The notes beneath the pieces are model-generated. The model had not been told where the DNA came from. It saw only the letters and a program-made list of their open reading frames with translations, and searched no databases. A program made the position numbers and the translations under genes. This document shows, in pieces, positions 26,144-34,759 of a DNA stretch of 64,000 bases (position 1 is its first letter; every line of letters begins with the position of its first letter). The stretch covers positions 186,001-250,000 of the forward strand of contig CAWHVF010000004.1 in the NCBI GenBank assembly GCA_963832785.1, in the 5' to 3' direction. The stretch is from CAWBRT01 sp963832785. GTDB taxonomy: Bacteria; Acidobacteriota; Terriglobia; Terriglobales; Acidobacteriaceae.

Positions 26144-28471
26144 TTACGCTCGCTCGTTATGGCTGCTGTCGATTTTCGAGGTTTTGGAAGGATCGGGCCG
26201 TCCCCTGGCGGTGTGTTCGCGGAGGGCCCTGAGCACGTCTTCAGGCCGTTGGGTGAGGTCCTGCGCCAGCCGGTCCAAGGCAACGGAAACGACCTCAGAG
26301 TGATGTAGTCCCTCCAGTCCCGCTTCCTGGGTAGCACGCAGCCAGAGGCGGTGGGTGAGATACATATCCTCGGTGCCGATGGTCGGGTTGTGCGGGCCGA
26401 TGCGGAACGACTCAACCTCGCCATTTGCTTTTACCACTTGCACAACGAACTCACGCTTGGGCTCCGGGGCGGTCTCCCAGGCGCGCCCCAAGCGAAAAGC
26501 CTGCTCCTGCGCCGTTATCTTGCTGGAGAGTCCCGCCACGACCGCCGCCGATTCCAGTGAAATTGCCGTCTGCACAATGGCCGACCACACATCGCGCGCC
26601 GGCACCACCAGCAGCGAGATGTGCTTGCCATAACTCTCGGCGATGCTGACGGCGCGGGTGAAGAGGGTCTGCTCGTAGTCGCTGAAGATCTGCGCCGAAG
26701 CCAGATCGTACTCGCCGGTGCCCAAGCCCAGCAGGTGCGCCTCCATGACCACTACGTCCTGCTCCTTGGTATCAGTGCGCTCCAGCACATAGCGCAGGTG
26801 GTGCATGGCCGTATAGTCGCGAATGGTGACCAAGACGTTTCCCGGCCGCACGCCTACGCTCTCCCGGCCCACCTGCTCGCGCTGGATGAGCTGAAAGTGC
26901 TCTTTCATCTTGCGCTCGGCGCGGGAAGATTTGCGCAGGTTGATCTTTTCCGAGATGGTGAAGACGGCAAACAGAAAGATGGTAAAGGCGATTCCGGAAA
27001 TGGTCGCCACCGACTTGGTGAGCAGGTTTACCATCGACGTTGCCAACAGCACCAGAAACACCGAAGCCAGCCCCACCGGAATCTCCGTCTTCCCGATGTA
27101 GAAAGTGGGCGGCACCTTCCAGATTCGCGGGCTCTTGTCCTTGTAGCGGAGCACCAGCATGGCCAGCGCCTTCATGGTGAAGCTCCAGATCACGCCGAAG
27201 GCATAAGCCTCACCCAGCAGGTACACGTCTCCCCGGCTGGCAATGATGGTGAACAGTTGCAATCCGACGATGAGATTGAGAATGCGCGAGGTGGTGCCGT
27301 ATTTGCGATGCGGCTTGCGGAACCAGTCGGTAAGCACACCGTCTTCCGAGACGCGGTTGAGCACGCCGTTGGAGCCGACGATGGCGGTGTTTACCGCTCC
27401 GGCCAGCATGAGGAAACCGACAAACACCACGAAACCGCGGAATAGCAGGCGCAACAACTGTGGCCCGACGAAATACATGGCCATGGCGCCCAGCAGGTTG
27501 TCCTTGTTCTCCGGCAGCATGCGCACGTTGTCCGGCACCAGCATCACCACCAGCAAGGCCGATATGCCGGTAAAAGCGAGGCTATAGATAGCCATGATCA
27601 AGGCCGTGCGCTTCAGGTTCTTGACCTTGGGGCTGGCAATCTCGCGGTAGACCTGGGCCAGGGTCTCTTCGCCGCTCATGGCCAGAATGGCGTGGCCGAA
27701 GGCCATCAGGATGCCGAACAGGCCGAAGGTCCTGGCCAAACTTGAGTGCTTGAGGAATCCGAGGGCTTCCTCGCTGAAATGCAGGTTGGCCGGCACAGGT
27801 AAGGGGGGCAGCAATGCGCCCTTGTACACGGCTGAAAAAATCCCCCAGCCCAGCAGCAGCACCACCATCACGGTGGTAACCTGCATCACCTTCATGGCTT
27901 TGTCGCTGGATTCCTCGATGCCTTTTATGTTCTGCCACCAAAAGTAAAGGGTCACCGCTAAAGCGAAAAATACGGAGGTGGCATCGACGGGAACCTGGGG
28001 CACGCCGCCAAACAGGCGGTGCGCGGCGACCGGCACCAGACCATGAGCGTCGCCGGCGGCCAGCACCTCGTTGATCAGGCCGGCGATGTACTGCCCTGCC
28101 GAAACACCCGATATCGGGCCGGTCAGGACATAATCGAACATGAGCGCCGAAACGCTGATCTTGGCCAGCGCGGAGCCCAGGGCTTCCTTCACTACCCGGT
28201 AGACGCCGCCGCGCACGAACATGGCGCAGCTTTCCACATAGACGGCGCGCACGGCGAAGGAGAAGATCATCACCCCCAGCACCAGCCAGGGAGCCGCCTT
28301 GCCGGCTGCCTGCTCGGCGATGCTGCCGGCGTAAAAGGCGGAGGAGCCCAGATCGTTCAGCACGATCGCCGCCGCTCGCCAGAAGGAGATGAAGGTAAGC
28401 ATCACCGAGCTGGCGACCACGATGCGAACCCGGTTATTTGGCGGCTTCTCGACTGGCTGTGCCAATGACAT
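26144..28471 (-). CDS. APC-superfamily amino acid/cation transporter with C-terminal regulatory domain
   Basis: The 775-residue protein has about twelve membrane segments in the first 500 residues (for example IVVASSVMLTFISFWRAAAI and FGLFGILMAFGHAILAMSGE). A cytosolic part of about 270 residues follows, with VLVTIRDYTAMHHLRYVLE and ISLLVVPARDVWSAIVQ, which resembles universal-stress-like domains. ATG 28471 is the first ATG; the frame opens at a TTG nine codons earlier. A 56-residue membrane peptide precedes it in the same direction. The substrate is unknown. Confidence 0.85.
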   Translation of the reverse strand: MSLAQPVEKPPNNRVRIVVASSVMLTFISFWRAAAIVLNDLGSSAFYAGSIAEQAAGKAAPWLVLGVMIFSFAVRAVYVESCAMFVRGGVYRVVKEALGSALAKISVSALMFDYVLTGPISGVSAGQYIAGLINEVLAAGDAHGLVPVAAHRLFGGVPQVPVDATSVFFALAVTLYFWWQNIKGIEESSDKAMKVMQVTTVMVVLLLGWGIFSAVYKGALLPPLPVPANLHFSEEALGFLKHSSLARTFGLFGILMAFGHAILAMSGEETLAQVYREIASPKVKNLKRTALIMAIYSLAFTGISALLVVMLVPDNVRMLPENKDNLLGAMAMYFVGPQLLRLLFRGFVVFVGFLMLAGAVNTAIVGSNGVLNRVSEDGVLTDWFRKPHRKYGTTSRILNLIVGLQLFTIIASRGDVYLLGEAYAFGVIWSFTMKALAMLVLRYKDKSPRIWKVPPTFYIGKTEIPVGLASVFLVLLATSMVNLLTKSVATISGIAFTIFLFAVFTISEKINLRKSSRAERKMKEHFQLIQREQVGRESVGVRPGNVLVTIRDYTAMHHLRYVLERTDTKEQDVVVMEAHLLGLGTGEYDLASAQIFSDYEQTLFTRAVSIAESYGKHISLLVVPARDVWSAIVQTAISLESAAVVAGLSSKITAQEQAFRLGRAWETAPEPKREFVVQVVKANGEVESFRIGPHNPTIGTEDMYLTHRLWLRATQEAGLEGLHHSEVVSVALDRLAQDLTQRPEDVLRALREHTARGRPDPSKTSKIDSSHNERA

Positions 28472-28522
28472 ATGCAAAAAGGGGCTACCCGGCGGCAAAA
28501 TCAGTTGCCGCGATTATTGCTC

Positions 28523-28693
28523 CTAATTACCGCGGAGTGAGATGGCCTCAGGGGGTTGAGGGGTATCGTCTTTTTCCAGCAGCACCCTCACGTCTTCAAT
28601 CGTGGTCAGCACGATCACCAGGGCGGAACCGAATAATCCGAGAAGAAAGATCCACACCAGAGAAGTGGCCACCGCTTCCAGAGTTTTTCCCAT
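28523..28693 (-). CDS. Small single-span membrane protein (56 residues)
   Basis: ATG 28693 opens MGKTLEAVATSLVWIFLLGL, followed by a hydrophobic stretch and an acidic, Pro-rich tail (EDVRVLLEKDDTPQPPEA). One membrane helix with a cytosolic or periplasmic tail is expected. It ends 52 bases before the APC transporter start in the same direction, so it may be a small partner subunit. No known family is recognised. Confidence 0.65.
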   Translation of the reverse strand: MGKTLEAVATSLVWIFLLGLFGSALVIVLTTIEDVRVLLEKDDTPQPPEAISLRGN

Positions 28694-28965
28694 AATTCAA
28701 ACCCGGCCAGAGCTCATTATGGTTTTCCTCGCCACGAGTTCTGCCTGCATTCCATTCAATACCTGCGCGCCTAAAATGTACGTAAAAAAGTAATAAAGAA
28801 TTTATAAAGACGAACAGCGCCGTTTCCTGGAAAGGTGAATTGCTCACTACTGTGCTTCAGCCCGGAAGAGATACTCCGAATCATTGAATGCAGCCGCCGG
28901 TCGGTCGAAGGAGTTTTGTTTGCAACCTTGGCCGGTACGGGACAACCACATAAATTCTGTACAAG

Positions 28966-29418
28966 ATGAAAGCGAACGACACGTCTCCCGGACTTTTGAC
29001 CCGGCAGTTACCGATTCCTGCCGTGCTGATTGAGCGTATGCGTGCTCTTGGAGAAACTGAATCAGGGTATGTTTTCCGGTCACGAAGAGGAAAGTCTGTT
29101 AATCCTGGCAATGCTCTGAAGCGATACGTTCATCCAATTGTCCAGTCGCTCGGGATTCAACTGCATGGTTGGCACGACTTCAGGCGAACAATCGCAACAA
29201 ATCTGCTCCGTAACGGCGAATCAGCGAAGCTCGTAGCGGGCATTCTCGGAAACTCGGTTGAGATTCTGCTCAATGCCTATGACTTAATGAAGTTGAGAAC
29301 TTCCGTGCTCCGCTGGCTCAAGTTGCAGAACAGTTGTTACCAGTTATTGCCAAATCGGCTTTGGCCGCTTGCGGAAGTGATTGATTCTAGGGAGCTTGGT
29401 GGGCCCGGTAGGATTTGA
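28966..29418 (+). pseudogene. Tyrosine recombinase C-terminal fragment, outside the island
   Basis: The 150 codons hold the end of a phage-type integrase: RQLPIPAVLIERMRALG, then HGWHDFRRTIATNLL with the HxxR box, then GILGNSVEILLNAYD with the possible catalytic Tyr. The N-terminal arm-binding part and the first catalytic Arg are missing, and the frame is closed upstream by a stop. Its own stop lies inside the tRNA-derived repeat (29416-29418). It is debris of an earlier element that used the same tRNA. Confidence 0.8.
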
Positions 29419-29442
29419 ACCTACGACCAATGGATTATGAGT
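29396..29442 (+). repeat. Left attachment site (47-bp tRNA-derived direct repeat)
   Basis: The 47 bases are identical to 44698-44744 and equal the 3' part of the CAT-anticodon tRNA gene, from the anticodon arm to CCA. Beyond 29442 the tRNA match is lost. This is the expected outcome of site-specific integration into a tRNA gene, with the intact tRNA kept at the other end. Confidence 0.95.
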
Positions 29443-29710
29443 TCAGGAACACCGTTTTTTCGCTGCCACTGATTCGACAGGATTTACCGTTCTGAATCAA
29501 TGACATACCGGCATCTCCCAGGCAGTCGGCACTGATACGGAATGATACGTTTGCATATCTAGAGGGGGCACAAAAAGAGGCACACGGAACGGCATGGTGC
29601 CTTCCAAGGCCCTTGGTGGATGTTAAAGGCCCAACAGGGAACCCTCGGAAACGTGTGGCAGGATGGCGACTCGGCAGGGTTCTAGCGCGGTGGTTGGCAA
29701 GAGCTTGTGA
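29443..29710. other. Island left end, no gene seen
   Basis: About 270 bases between the left attachment site and the first island gene hold the first copy of the direct repeat at 29597-29681 and probably integrase arm sites. No coding frame is supported. Confidence 0.5.
29597..29681 (+). repeat. Cassette-flanking direct repeat, copy 1
   Basis: This block matches 31073-31160 in the same orientation. A core of 28 bases (29614-29641 and 31090-31117) is identical; the flanks are diverged. The two copies bracket the two membrane-protein genes and one small plus-strand gene. Confidence 0.8.
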
Positions 29711-30241
29711 TTATGGTTTGGGCTGCTCTCTCTTCCTTCTCTCTTCCTCGAATTTCTTGAACGATTCGTGGTTCAACAGAGACTTGTCCGTTTTATCGAA
29801 ATCTGCGGCGTATTTGCAGATAATTTCTTTTCTGAGAAGCCCTGTGTCAAATCGGAACTTGAACTCATCACGGACGTACTCGGCTGCTTTCAGCGCAGTA
29901 ATCTGTCGAGCCTTCAAGAGTTCCAGGGCAACTCTGTAGCACTCATAAAAGCCTTGATATCGTTCGTACCACTTAATTCGGTAGAGAGCTTCACGATGAT
30001 GTTCAAAGTAATAGTCGTATGCGCTGGTCAGATTGCACCGAAATACTGCCAAATGCTTGAATTCATCATCTTCATTCTGTAGGCAAAAAAGTTGATACAT
30101 CCTGCCGATTTCTCTGTTGATGGTCTTTTCCGCTCGCCGTGAAGTAAGCCAAATAGAAAATCGATATTTCACAGGCTCTATCAACAAAGCAGAACTGAAG
30201 CCCACCACAGCCGAAATCAGGATTCTTACCCATTCGCTCAT
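29711..30241 (-). CDS. Unknown membrane-anchored protein (cassette gene 2)
   Basis: This 176-residue protein starts with a membrane segment (VRILISAVVGFSSALLIEPV). The rest is soluble, helical and charged, with many Tyr, Phe and Arg and a tail EEERRKREQPKP. I do not recognise a family. Its ATG overlaps the stop of the upstream gene in an ATGA, so the two are translated together. As part of a mobile-island cassette it could serve in defence or exclusion, but nothing in the sequence proves this. Confidence 0.6.
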   Translation of the reverse strand: MSEWVRILISAVVGFSSALLIEPVKYRFSIWLTSRRAEKTINREIGRMYQLFCLQNEDDEFKHLAVFRCNLTSAYDYYFEHHREALYRIKWYERYQGFYECYRVALELLKARQITALKAAEYVRDEFKFRFDTGLLRKEIICKYAADFDKTDKSLLNHESFKKFEEERRKREQPKP

Positions 30242-30804
30242 GGCTCAAGCACCGTGACGACATAACCAATTTCGGGATGAAGGCTACACCGATATCGAAC
30301 TAGATTAGCTACATCGCTCACCACAACATCAAGGTAAAAACAATGGCACATCTCAGGAATAGACCTCGTCGAAGACAGCGTATTCCACACTTCGGTGGGA
30401 ATCTCAAAATCACCGACTTCTGGAGTATTCGAAGTGGAGGGGAACAAAACCATACCCACGACCCCCGAGGCAGTGTGTTCAAACAACGGCTCCCTGTCAA
30501 TAATCCTGACTAAGAGCGAATGTATCCGAACGGGCAGAGTGCCGACATTGGAGAACTGGAAAACAACCCTGCGAAGTTCACTGCCAGTGTTGTAAACACG
30601 AAGCGTAAGCTGTGGGAGATATGCAGCGTGGAATTGTTTTTGTGTGAGTTGGAACTGTTTCTGAGTACTTGCCACTAGCGTATTTGTTAGGCGAACATAT
30701 CGCCACGTAATCCAAGCCAGAACAGCAGTAACGACAACCGTCAATGCCGCTGATATGCCCTGTATTGCCCCAGCGTTTGTGTTGAGCCAGCACCACATGC
30801 CCAC
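30238..30804 (-). CDS. Unknown membrane-anchored protein (cassette gene 1)
   Basis: This 188-residue protein has one N-terminal membrane span (GISAALTVVVTAVLAWITWR), a short coiled part (LVASTQKQFQLTQKQFH) and a beta-rich domain (LPQLTLRVYNTGSELRRVVF). This general layout occurs in many island-encoded proteins of unknown role. The stop overlaps the start of the next gene by four bases. Confidence 0.6.
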   Translation of the reverse strand: MGMWCWLNTNAGAIQGISAALTVVVTAVLAWITWRYVRLTNTLVASTQKQFQLTQKQFHAAYLPQLTLRVYNTGSELRRVVFQFSNVGTLPVRIHSLLVRIIDREPLFEHTASGVVGMVLFPSTSNTPEVGDFEIPTEVWNTLSSTRSIPEMCHCFYLDVVVSDVANLVRYRCSLHPEIGYVVTVLEP

Positions 30805-30886
30805 CTTCTACTCTGAAGTGGCTGGAAATACAATAGGATTTTCCCGTCCTTGACTTTCGCCTTTTCATCGCCTACGCTGTTTCGGC

Positions 30887-31051
30887 ATGGATTCACAAAA
30901 GCAGAACGGGGCTTTGCTGATTGCCGCCTCCATCATTGCTGCAATTCGGCTGCGAGGAGAGCCAATTGTACGGTCACCCAAGGTGGTTGCGACGATTTCA
31001 GACTCGGTGACGCTGGCACGGTTGGTGATGCAGGAAGTGGAGCGGCGGTGA
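30887..31051 (+). CDS. Small unknown protein (54 residues)
   Basis: ATG 30887 opens MDSQKQNGALLIAASIIAAI, followed by RLRGEPIVRSP and a helical end (SVTLARLVMQEVERR). The composition looks like a real small protein with an amphipathic first helix. There is no obvious ribosome site. It is divergent from the two membrane genes and ends just before copy 2 of the direct repeat. Confidence 0.45.
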   Translation: MDSQKQNGALLIAASIIAAIRLRGEPIVRSPKVVATISDSVTLARLVMQEVERR

Positions 31052-31072
31052 GGAAGGGGCACAGAACACACA

Positions 31073-31160
31073 GTGCCTTTCCAAGCCCGTGGTGGATGTT
31101 AAAGGCCCAACAGGGAATCCCGCGGTGTGTGGGAAAGGGTGGAAAACTCGACAGGGGGTT
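31073..31160 (+). repeat. Cassette-flanking direct repeat, copy 2
   Basis: Second copy of the block at 29597-29681, same orientation, sharing the 28-base identical core at 31090-31117. It lies just beyond the end of the methyltransferase gene. Confidence 0.8.
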
Positions 31161-31188
31161 ACGAAGCAGAAACCTGCTGCCGAACGCG

Positions 31189-32205
31189 TTATATGGATTG
31201 ACCAATCGATAGCGGCAGTTCTGGGTCGGGTTCGACAAGGGACGTATCTAGGGGATGCCCCTCTTTCAGTTGCTTTAGCGAAAGTCGTATTCGCGTATCA
31301 TCCCAGTTCTCCATAAACCGAAGCACCGAGGCCAAGGCGTAGCTTCGGTCAATCTCGATGGATATCCACTCCCGTTTCGATTGTTCTGCTACATAGCCAG
31401 TTGTGTTCGACCCTGAAAAAATATCTACCACAACATCATTTGGGTCGGTCAAAAACTCAATAAAGAATTTCGGCAATGCTTCAGGAAATCTAGCGGGATG
31501 CCGGTCAAACCCATGTTCTTGGCATTTCCTCAAGTAATTGGAATTGCTATCTGTATTCGATATTTGCAAGAGGTTGCTAGGGATTGCTCCACCGTTGTCT
31601 TTGTCAAACCGCTTGCTAATGTCATGGCCCGAGGGACGCAGCTTGGGTTTGTAGAACTTGTCAGCATTCTTTAATAGCGTCGTCATTCGAGCGGAATATG
31701 GAGCAAGAACTTTTGTAACATCAGCTTTTGGGAAATCCGACTTAGAAAACCACCAAACAGTATTTACTGAGTCTTTCGCTCGAATCTTACGCTTATTAAC
31801 CCATTCGATTGGAGATGGTAGTTTCGCAGGGTTATACCAAAAGAACTCCTCGGCTAACCGATATCCCAGCGTGTCACAGAATTGGATTAACACTCGATAG
31901 TTGTAGAGTGACCTTACAGGTTTACCACGCTCGTATGCTCCTCCCAAGTCCAGCACCAAGCTTCCAGATTGCTTCAAGACCCGATATGCAGCCTGACCAA
32001 ACGTGAGAAGCCAATTAATATACTCGGACTGGGACTCGTTCCCATAGCTCTTCTCCCGTAACAAAGCAAAAGGTGGACTAGTCACTATAAGGTCAATGGA
32101 ATTAGCTGGCAATGAGCTTAGGACGGCCCTACTATCACCGACGACCTGCACACCACGGGCGGTGCGGTAACAGATATCAATACAAGCTGGAACTTCGAAA
32201 TTCAT
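31189..32205 (-). CDS. DNA methyltransferase (TSPPF type, probably N4-cytosine)
   Basis: The 338-residue protein has a catalytic motif IV near the front (DLIVTSPPFALLREKSYG) and the AdoMet-binding motif near the end (DPNDVVVDIFSGSNTTGYVA). This permuted order is the beta class, and TSPP(F/Y) is usual in N4-cytosine enzymes. The conserved SNTxR-like part YLRKCQEHGFDRHPARFPEAL suits this group. I chose ATG 32205 because it overlaps the stop of the upstream gene as ATGA. The coupled upstream gene encodes a nuclease-like HEAT-repeat protein, so the pair may be a restriction-modification or other defence module. Confidence 0.88.
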   Translation of the reverse strand: MNFEVPACIDICYRTARGVQVVGDSRAVLSSLPANSIDLIVTSPPFALLREKSYGNESQSEYINWLLTFGQAAYRVLKQSGSLVLDLGGAYERGKPVRSLYNYRVLIQFCDTLGYRLAEEFFWYNPAKLPSPIEWVNKRKIRAKDSVNTVWWFSKSDFPKADVTKVLAPYSARMTTLLKNADKFYKPKLRPSGHDISKRFDKDNGGAIPSNLLQISNTDSNSNYLRKCQEHGFDRHPARFPEALPKFFIEFLTDPNDVVVDIFSGSNTTGYVAEQSKREWISIEIDRSYALASVLRFMENWDDTRIRLSLKQLKEGHPLDTSLVEPDPELPLSIGQSI

Positions 32206-33740
32206 TGATTGTTCTCTGGAAACTTTGCGGTTGGCCTTATTTCCCACCGCCGAGAAATCCAACTTTCCATGAAAGACCATAGCACAGTTATTGCATAGTG
32301 TAACTGTGGATTGGTCTCTTGAAGTGGCAGCACGGCTGCCGCAATGTGCTCCTTCGGAAGATTACCCGCAAGCCAAACAGACCAATGAGATGCACCAGGC
32401 CCCAATAGTTGTGCGACTTCGTCCAACGGCAGTTCATACTCCAGTCCGTGCTGGCGCAAGGCTTCGGCACATCCAGCAGCAATTGCCTCATTATGCGGTT
32501 GCCTCAAGCTCTCAAGCAATAGCGGAGTGGCAGCACCCCCTATATGAACAACTCCGTCCAGAGCCTCTTGCCGTATGTCTAAATCAACGTCGTTGAAAGC
32601 ATGGATTAGCCTCCGAATAGGCTCACTTCCCGCCATTCGTGAAAGTCCCCATGCCGCTGCACTTCGCAAAAAATAAGGCATAACAGGGTCATCAAGAATG
32701 CCCGAAAGCAGATGGCCAGCTTCAACGGTGTTCGTTTCGCCCAACGTAATTACCGCTTCAAGTTGTGTTTGAGGGTCGGGGCTTGCTGAATATGTTGCGA
32801 TTAGGTTGGCGAGGGGTTTTCCACATACAGCCGCGAGGTATGCAATCCCCTCAAGCCGAACATACAAATCCTCTTCCGCATCTGCAACCAATGCAGCTAC
32901 AAAGTCACAATGCCCATTGTCGTCCCTAAGCCGTGCCAGTTTAATACCTGTAAATCTTTGTGTGCGTTCACGAGAACGAAGCAATTGGTCAATGTGGCGC
33001 TCAGGAAGTTGCCCCGGACAACGGAGGTCATCAGCACTCAAAGGCTGCACGGCAGAGGCAATTACTGCATTCAACGCAACTCTCTGCCCCGGTTGAACAG
33101 AGACTTGCTGGCCTTCCTTTACAGTTCTGCTGAAACTTCGCTTGTCGGATTCTCTCTGAATTTTTATCTTGAGACCATCGACAGTACTTACCACCCCATC
33201 GTATGTGGCGAAAATCGCAGGCCATGCGATTGTCAATTCAGACCCTTCGGTAACACCTTTACGTGCGAGGGTCACAAATGACACGGAGCGAAAGTTGGAC
33301 ACCTTGAAGAAATTTATGTGGCGCTCAGGCTGCCATTTTACCCAATTTCGCTCGTGCCAGTACGACGCATCGGAATTCAGCTTCCCACTGCTCCAGTATT
33401 TTTCGCCGATAGCAGAGCATACGGGATATGCAATGATGTCCGAGTCCACCATCCCGAAATCCCATGAGCGCTCGATTTCGGTAGGGCTGTGTGACATAGA
33501 TAATTCAGCCTTGCTCTTAGCACGACTTTCAACCCTGGCACCACAGTTCGTACAGATCAGATCGGGAATGCGTACACGCTTACGTTTAACGTCTTTCCAG
33601 AGCTTGGTGTCAGTTGACCCTCTCTCCAACTCGAACATATGGTGCCCACGCCTGTTCATATCGGCACATACAGCACGGCTGCCGATTGTGCCAAGCACGA
33701 TTTTTCGGAAGAAACTTGAGTCGGGCTTGAATGCTGGCAT
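32202..33740 (-). CDS. PD-(D/E)XK-like nuclease domain fused to HEAT-like repeats
   Basis: This 512-residue protein has an N-terminal region with a pattern like a PD-(D/E)XK nuclease: an early Glu in MFELERGSTDTKLWKDVKRK, then PDLICTNCGARVESRAKSK with Asp, a Cys pair and ExK-like spacing. The middle is beta-rich. From about residue 250 to 470 there are at least five helical HEAT-type units (for example TQLEAVITLGETNTVEAGHL and IRQEALDGVVHIGGAATPLL). It is translationally coupled to the methyltransferase, which points to restriction or a related defence role. I do not know a described system with this exact pair. Confidence 0.7.
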   Translation of the reverse strand: MPAFKPDSSFFRKIVLGTIGSRAVCADMNRRGHHMFELERGSTDTKLWKDVKRKRVRIPDLICTNCGARVESRAKSKAELSMSHSPTEIERSWDFGMVDSDIIAYPVCSAIGEKYWSSGKLNSDASYWHERNWVKWQPERHINFFKVSNFRSVSFVTLARKGVTEGSELTIAWPAIFATYDGVVSTVDGLKIKIQRESDKRSFSRTVKEGQQVSVQPGQRVALNAVIASAVQPLSADDLRCPGQLPERHIDQLLRSRERTQRFTGIKLARLRDDNGHCDFVAALVADAEEDLYVRLEGIAYLAAVCGKPLANLIATYSASPDPQTQLEAVITLGETNTVEAGHLLSGILDDPVMPYFLRSAAAWGLSRMAGSEPIRRLIHAFNDVDLDIRQEALDGVVHIGGAATPLLLESLRQPHNEAIAAGCAEALRQHGLEYELPLDEVAQLLGPGASHWSVWLAGNLPKEHIAAAVLPLQETNPQLHYAITVLWSFMESWISRRWEIRPTAKFPENNQ

Positions 33741-33843
33741 CGTCTAGTCCAATTCCCTCAATTTCGGAAATATAGCGATGTCACCATGTTCAGGGTAGAA
33801 GCCCGCTGGGTCAAGTGATTTACTCGGCAATAGCAAAGCCAAG

Positions 33844-34332
33844 CTAATTCACAGATAAATCGGTATTTCTCGTCTGCTGTGGTCGTTCCCCCTCGTCTTC
33901 CTCCGCTATTCCGATTGCCAAAGCTGGGTCAGTTCCCGCCACCATCACCTGCAACAAAGCTGGTGCGTACCGTTCTGTGTTCGACCAGACGGCGTAAACG
34001 ACATTCGTCAACTGCTTGTCCGTTGGAACCCCGTCAAAGAGGGGAAAATCCCCACGGCAGCGTAGTTCTCCGTCGTCGGAATCGAGTTCAAATCGTGCAA
34101 ACCTAAGCTGCCAGTTAGCAAGGCTTAGGGCTTCGGCGATGGCCGTTCGGCGATTCGCTGGCACGAAGAACGGGATATACGCCCGAACGACGAGTGAGGC
34201 CTCGTTGACCGAGATGATGATTCGCACGCTCGTGCTCCCGCACTTTGCCAAGAACAACACGTCTCCTTCATGGATTGCGGCGGTCACGTCTTTGGTGCGC
34301 AGCAGTTCCACAATTCGTTTTTGAAGTTCCAT
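33844..34332 (-). CDS. YbjN-like domain protein
   Basis: The 162-residue protein resembles the YbjN / type III chaperone-like fold: RIIISVNEASLVVRAYIPFF, then ANWQLRFARFELDSDDGELR, then a C-terminal helix. Such proteins are small cytosolic alpha/beta proteins, often of unknown role. ATG 34332 has GGAGGAAGG before it. The GACGCACC motif lies 19 bases upstream. The tail (EEDEGERPQQTRNTDLS) is acidic and disordered. Confidence 0.6.
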   Translation of the reverse strand: MELQKRIVELLRTKDVTAAIHEGDVLFLAKCGSTSVRIIISVNEASLVVRAYIPFFVPANRRTAIAEALSLANWQLRFARFELDSDDGELRCRGDFPLFDGVPTDKQLTNVVYAVWSNTERYAPALLQVMVAGTDPALAIGIAEEDEGERPQQTRNTDLSVN

Positions 34333-34350
34333 TCCTTCCTCCTGCCAATT

Positions 34351-34377
34351 GGTGCGTCTTCAAATTGTTGCCATCTC
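34351..34377 (-). promoter_or_regulatory. GAGATG...GACGCACC motif before the YbjN-like gene
   Basis: On the minus strand a 27-base site starts GAGATGGCAACAA and ends GACGCACC, 18 bases before the ATG. It is one of at least eight related sites in the island (see 36902, 40074, 40648, 42362, 42554). Confidence 0.65.
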
Positions 34378-34380
34378 CGA

Positions 34381-34404
34381 GAGAACGAATTTCAAGGGAC
34401 GCAC
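34381..34404 (+). promoter_or_regulatory. GACGCAC motif before the 69-residue gene
   Basis: On the plus strand GAGAACGAATTTCAAGG runs into GACGCAC, 21 bases before ATG 34426. It stands back to back with the site at 34351-34377, so the two divergent genes share one short intergenic block. Confidence 0.55.
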
Positions 34405-34425
34405 TTGTGAGCAGGAGGATTCACG

Positions 34426-34635
34426 ATGGACAAAACTAGCTTTTGGAGTCCAGAGGGCAGGAAATTGGGGACAACCGTAACGAGTGGGCCAAAAACGAAC
34501 GTCTACGGCCAACGTGGGGAAAAGCTTGGCAGCACTTCTCAGCAGGGCACCTTCGATGTGGGAGGCAAAAGGGTCGCCAATCTTCCGTTGCCGGGATTGT
34601 TGATGGCCCGTTCGGTGAGGAAGCCACGGAGGTAA
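34426..34635 (+). CDS. Small Gly/Thr-rich protein with internal repeat (69 residues)
   Basis: ATG 34426 has GGAGG with good spacing. The peptide repeats a motif: SPEGRKLGTTVTSG, YGQRGEKLGSTSQQ and DVGGKRVANLP. The common core is G-x-(R/K)-(R/x)-x-LG(T/S)T. This looks like a short beta-repeat protein; I do not know its family. It is followed by 124 bases without a clear gene. Confidence 0.55.
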   Translation: MDKTSFWSPEGRKLGTTVTSGPKTNVYGQRGEKLGSTSQQGTFDVGGKRVANLPLPGLLMARSVRKPRR

Positions 34636-34759
34636 TTAAAAGGGCAGTGGTTCGCAATGCCGCTGCCTATAATCCATCACTCGCCGTGGATGAGTCGGAG
34701 CATTCCCAGTTACATTCAACCGATTGCCGTTCCACTTGTAGTTCACTATCACAGAAGAA

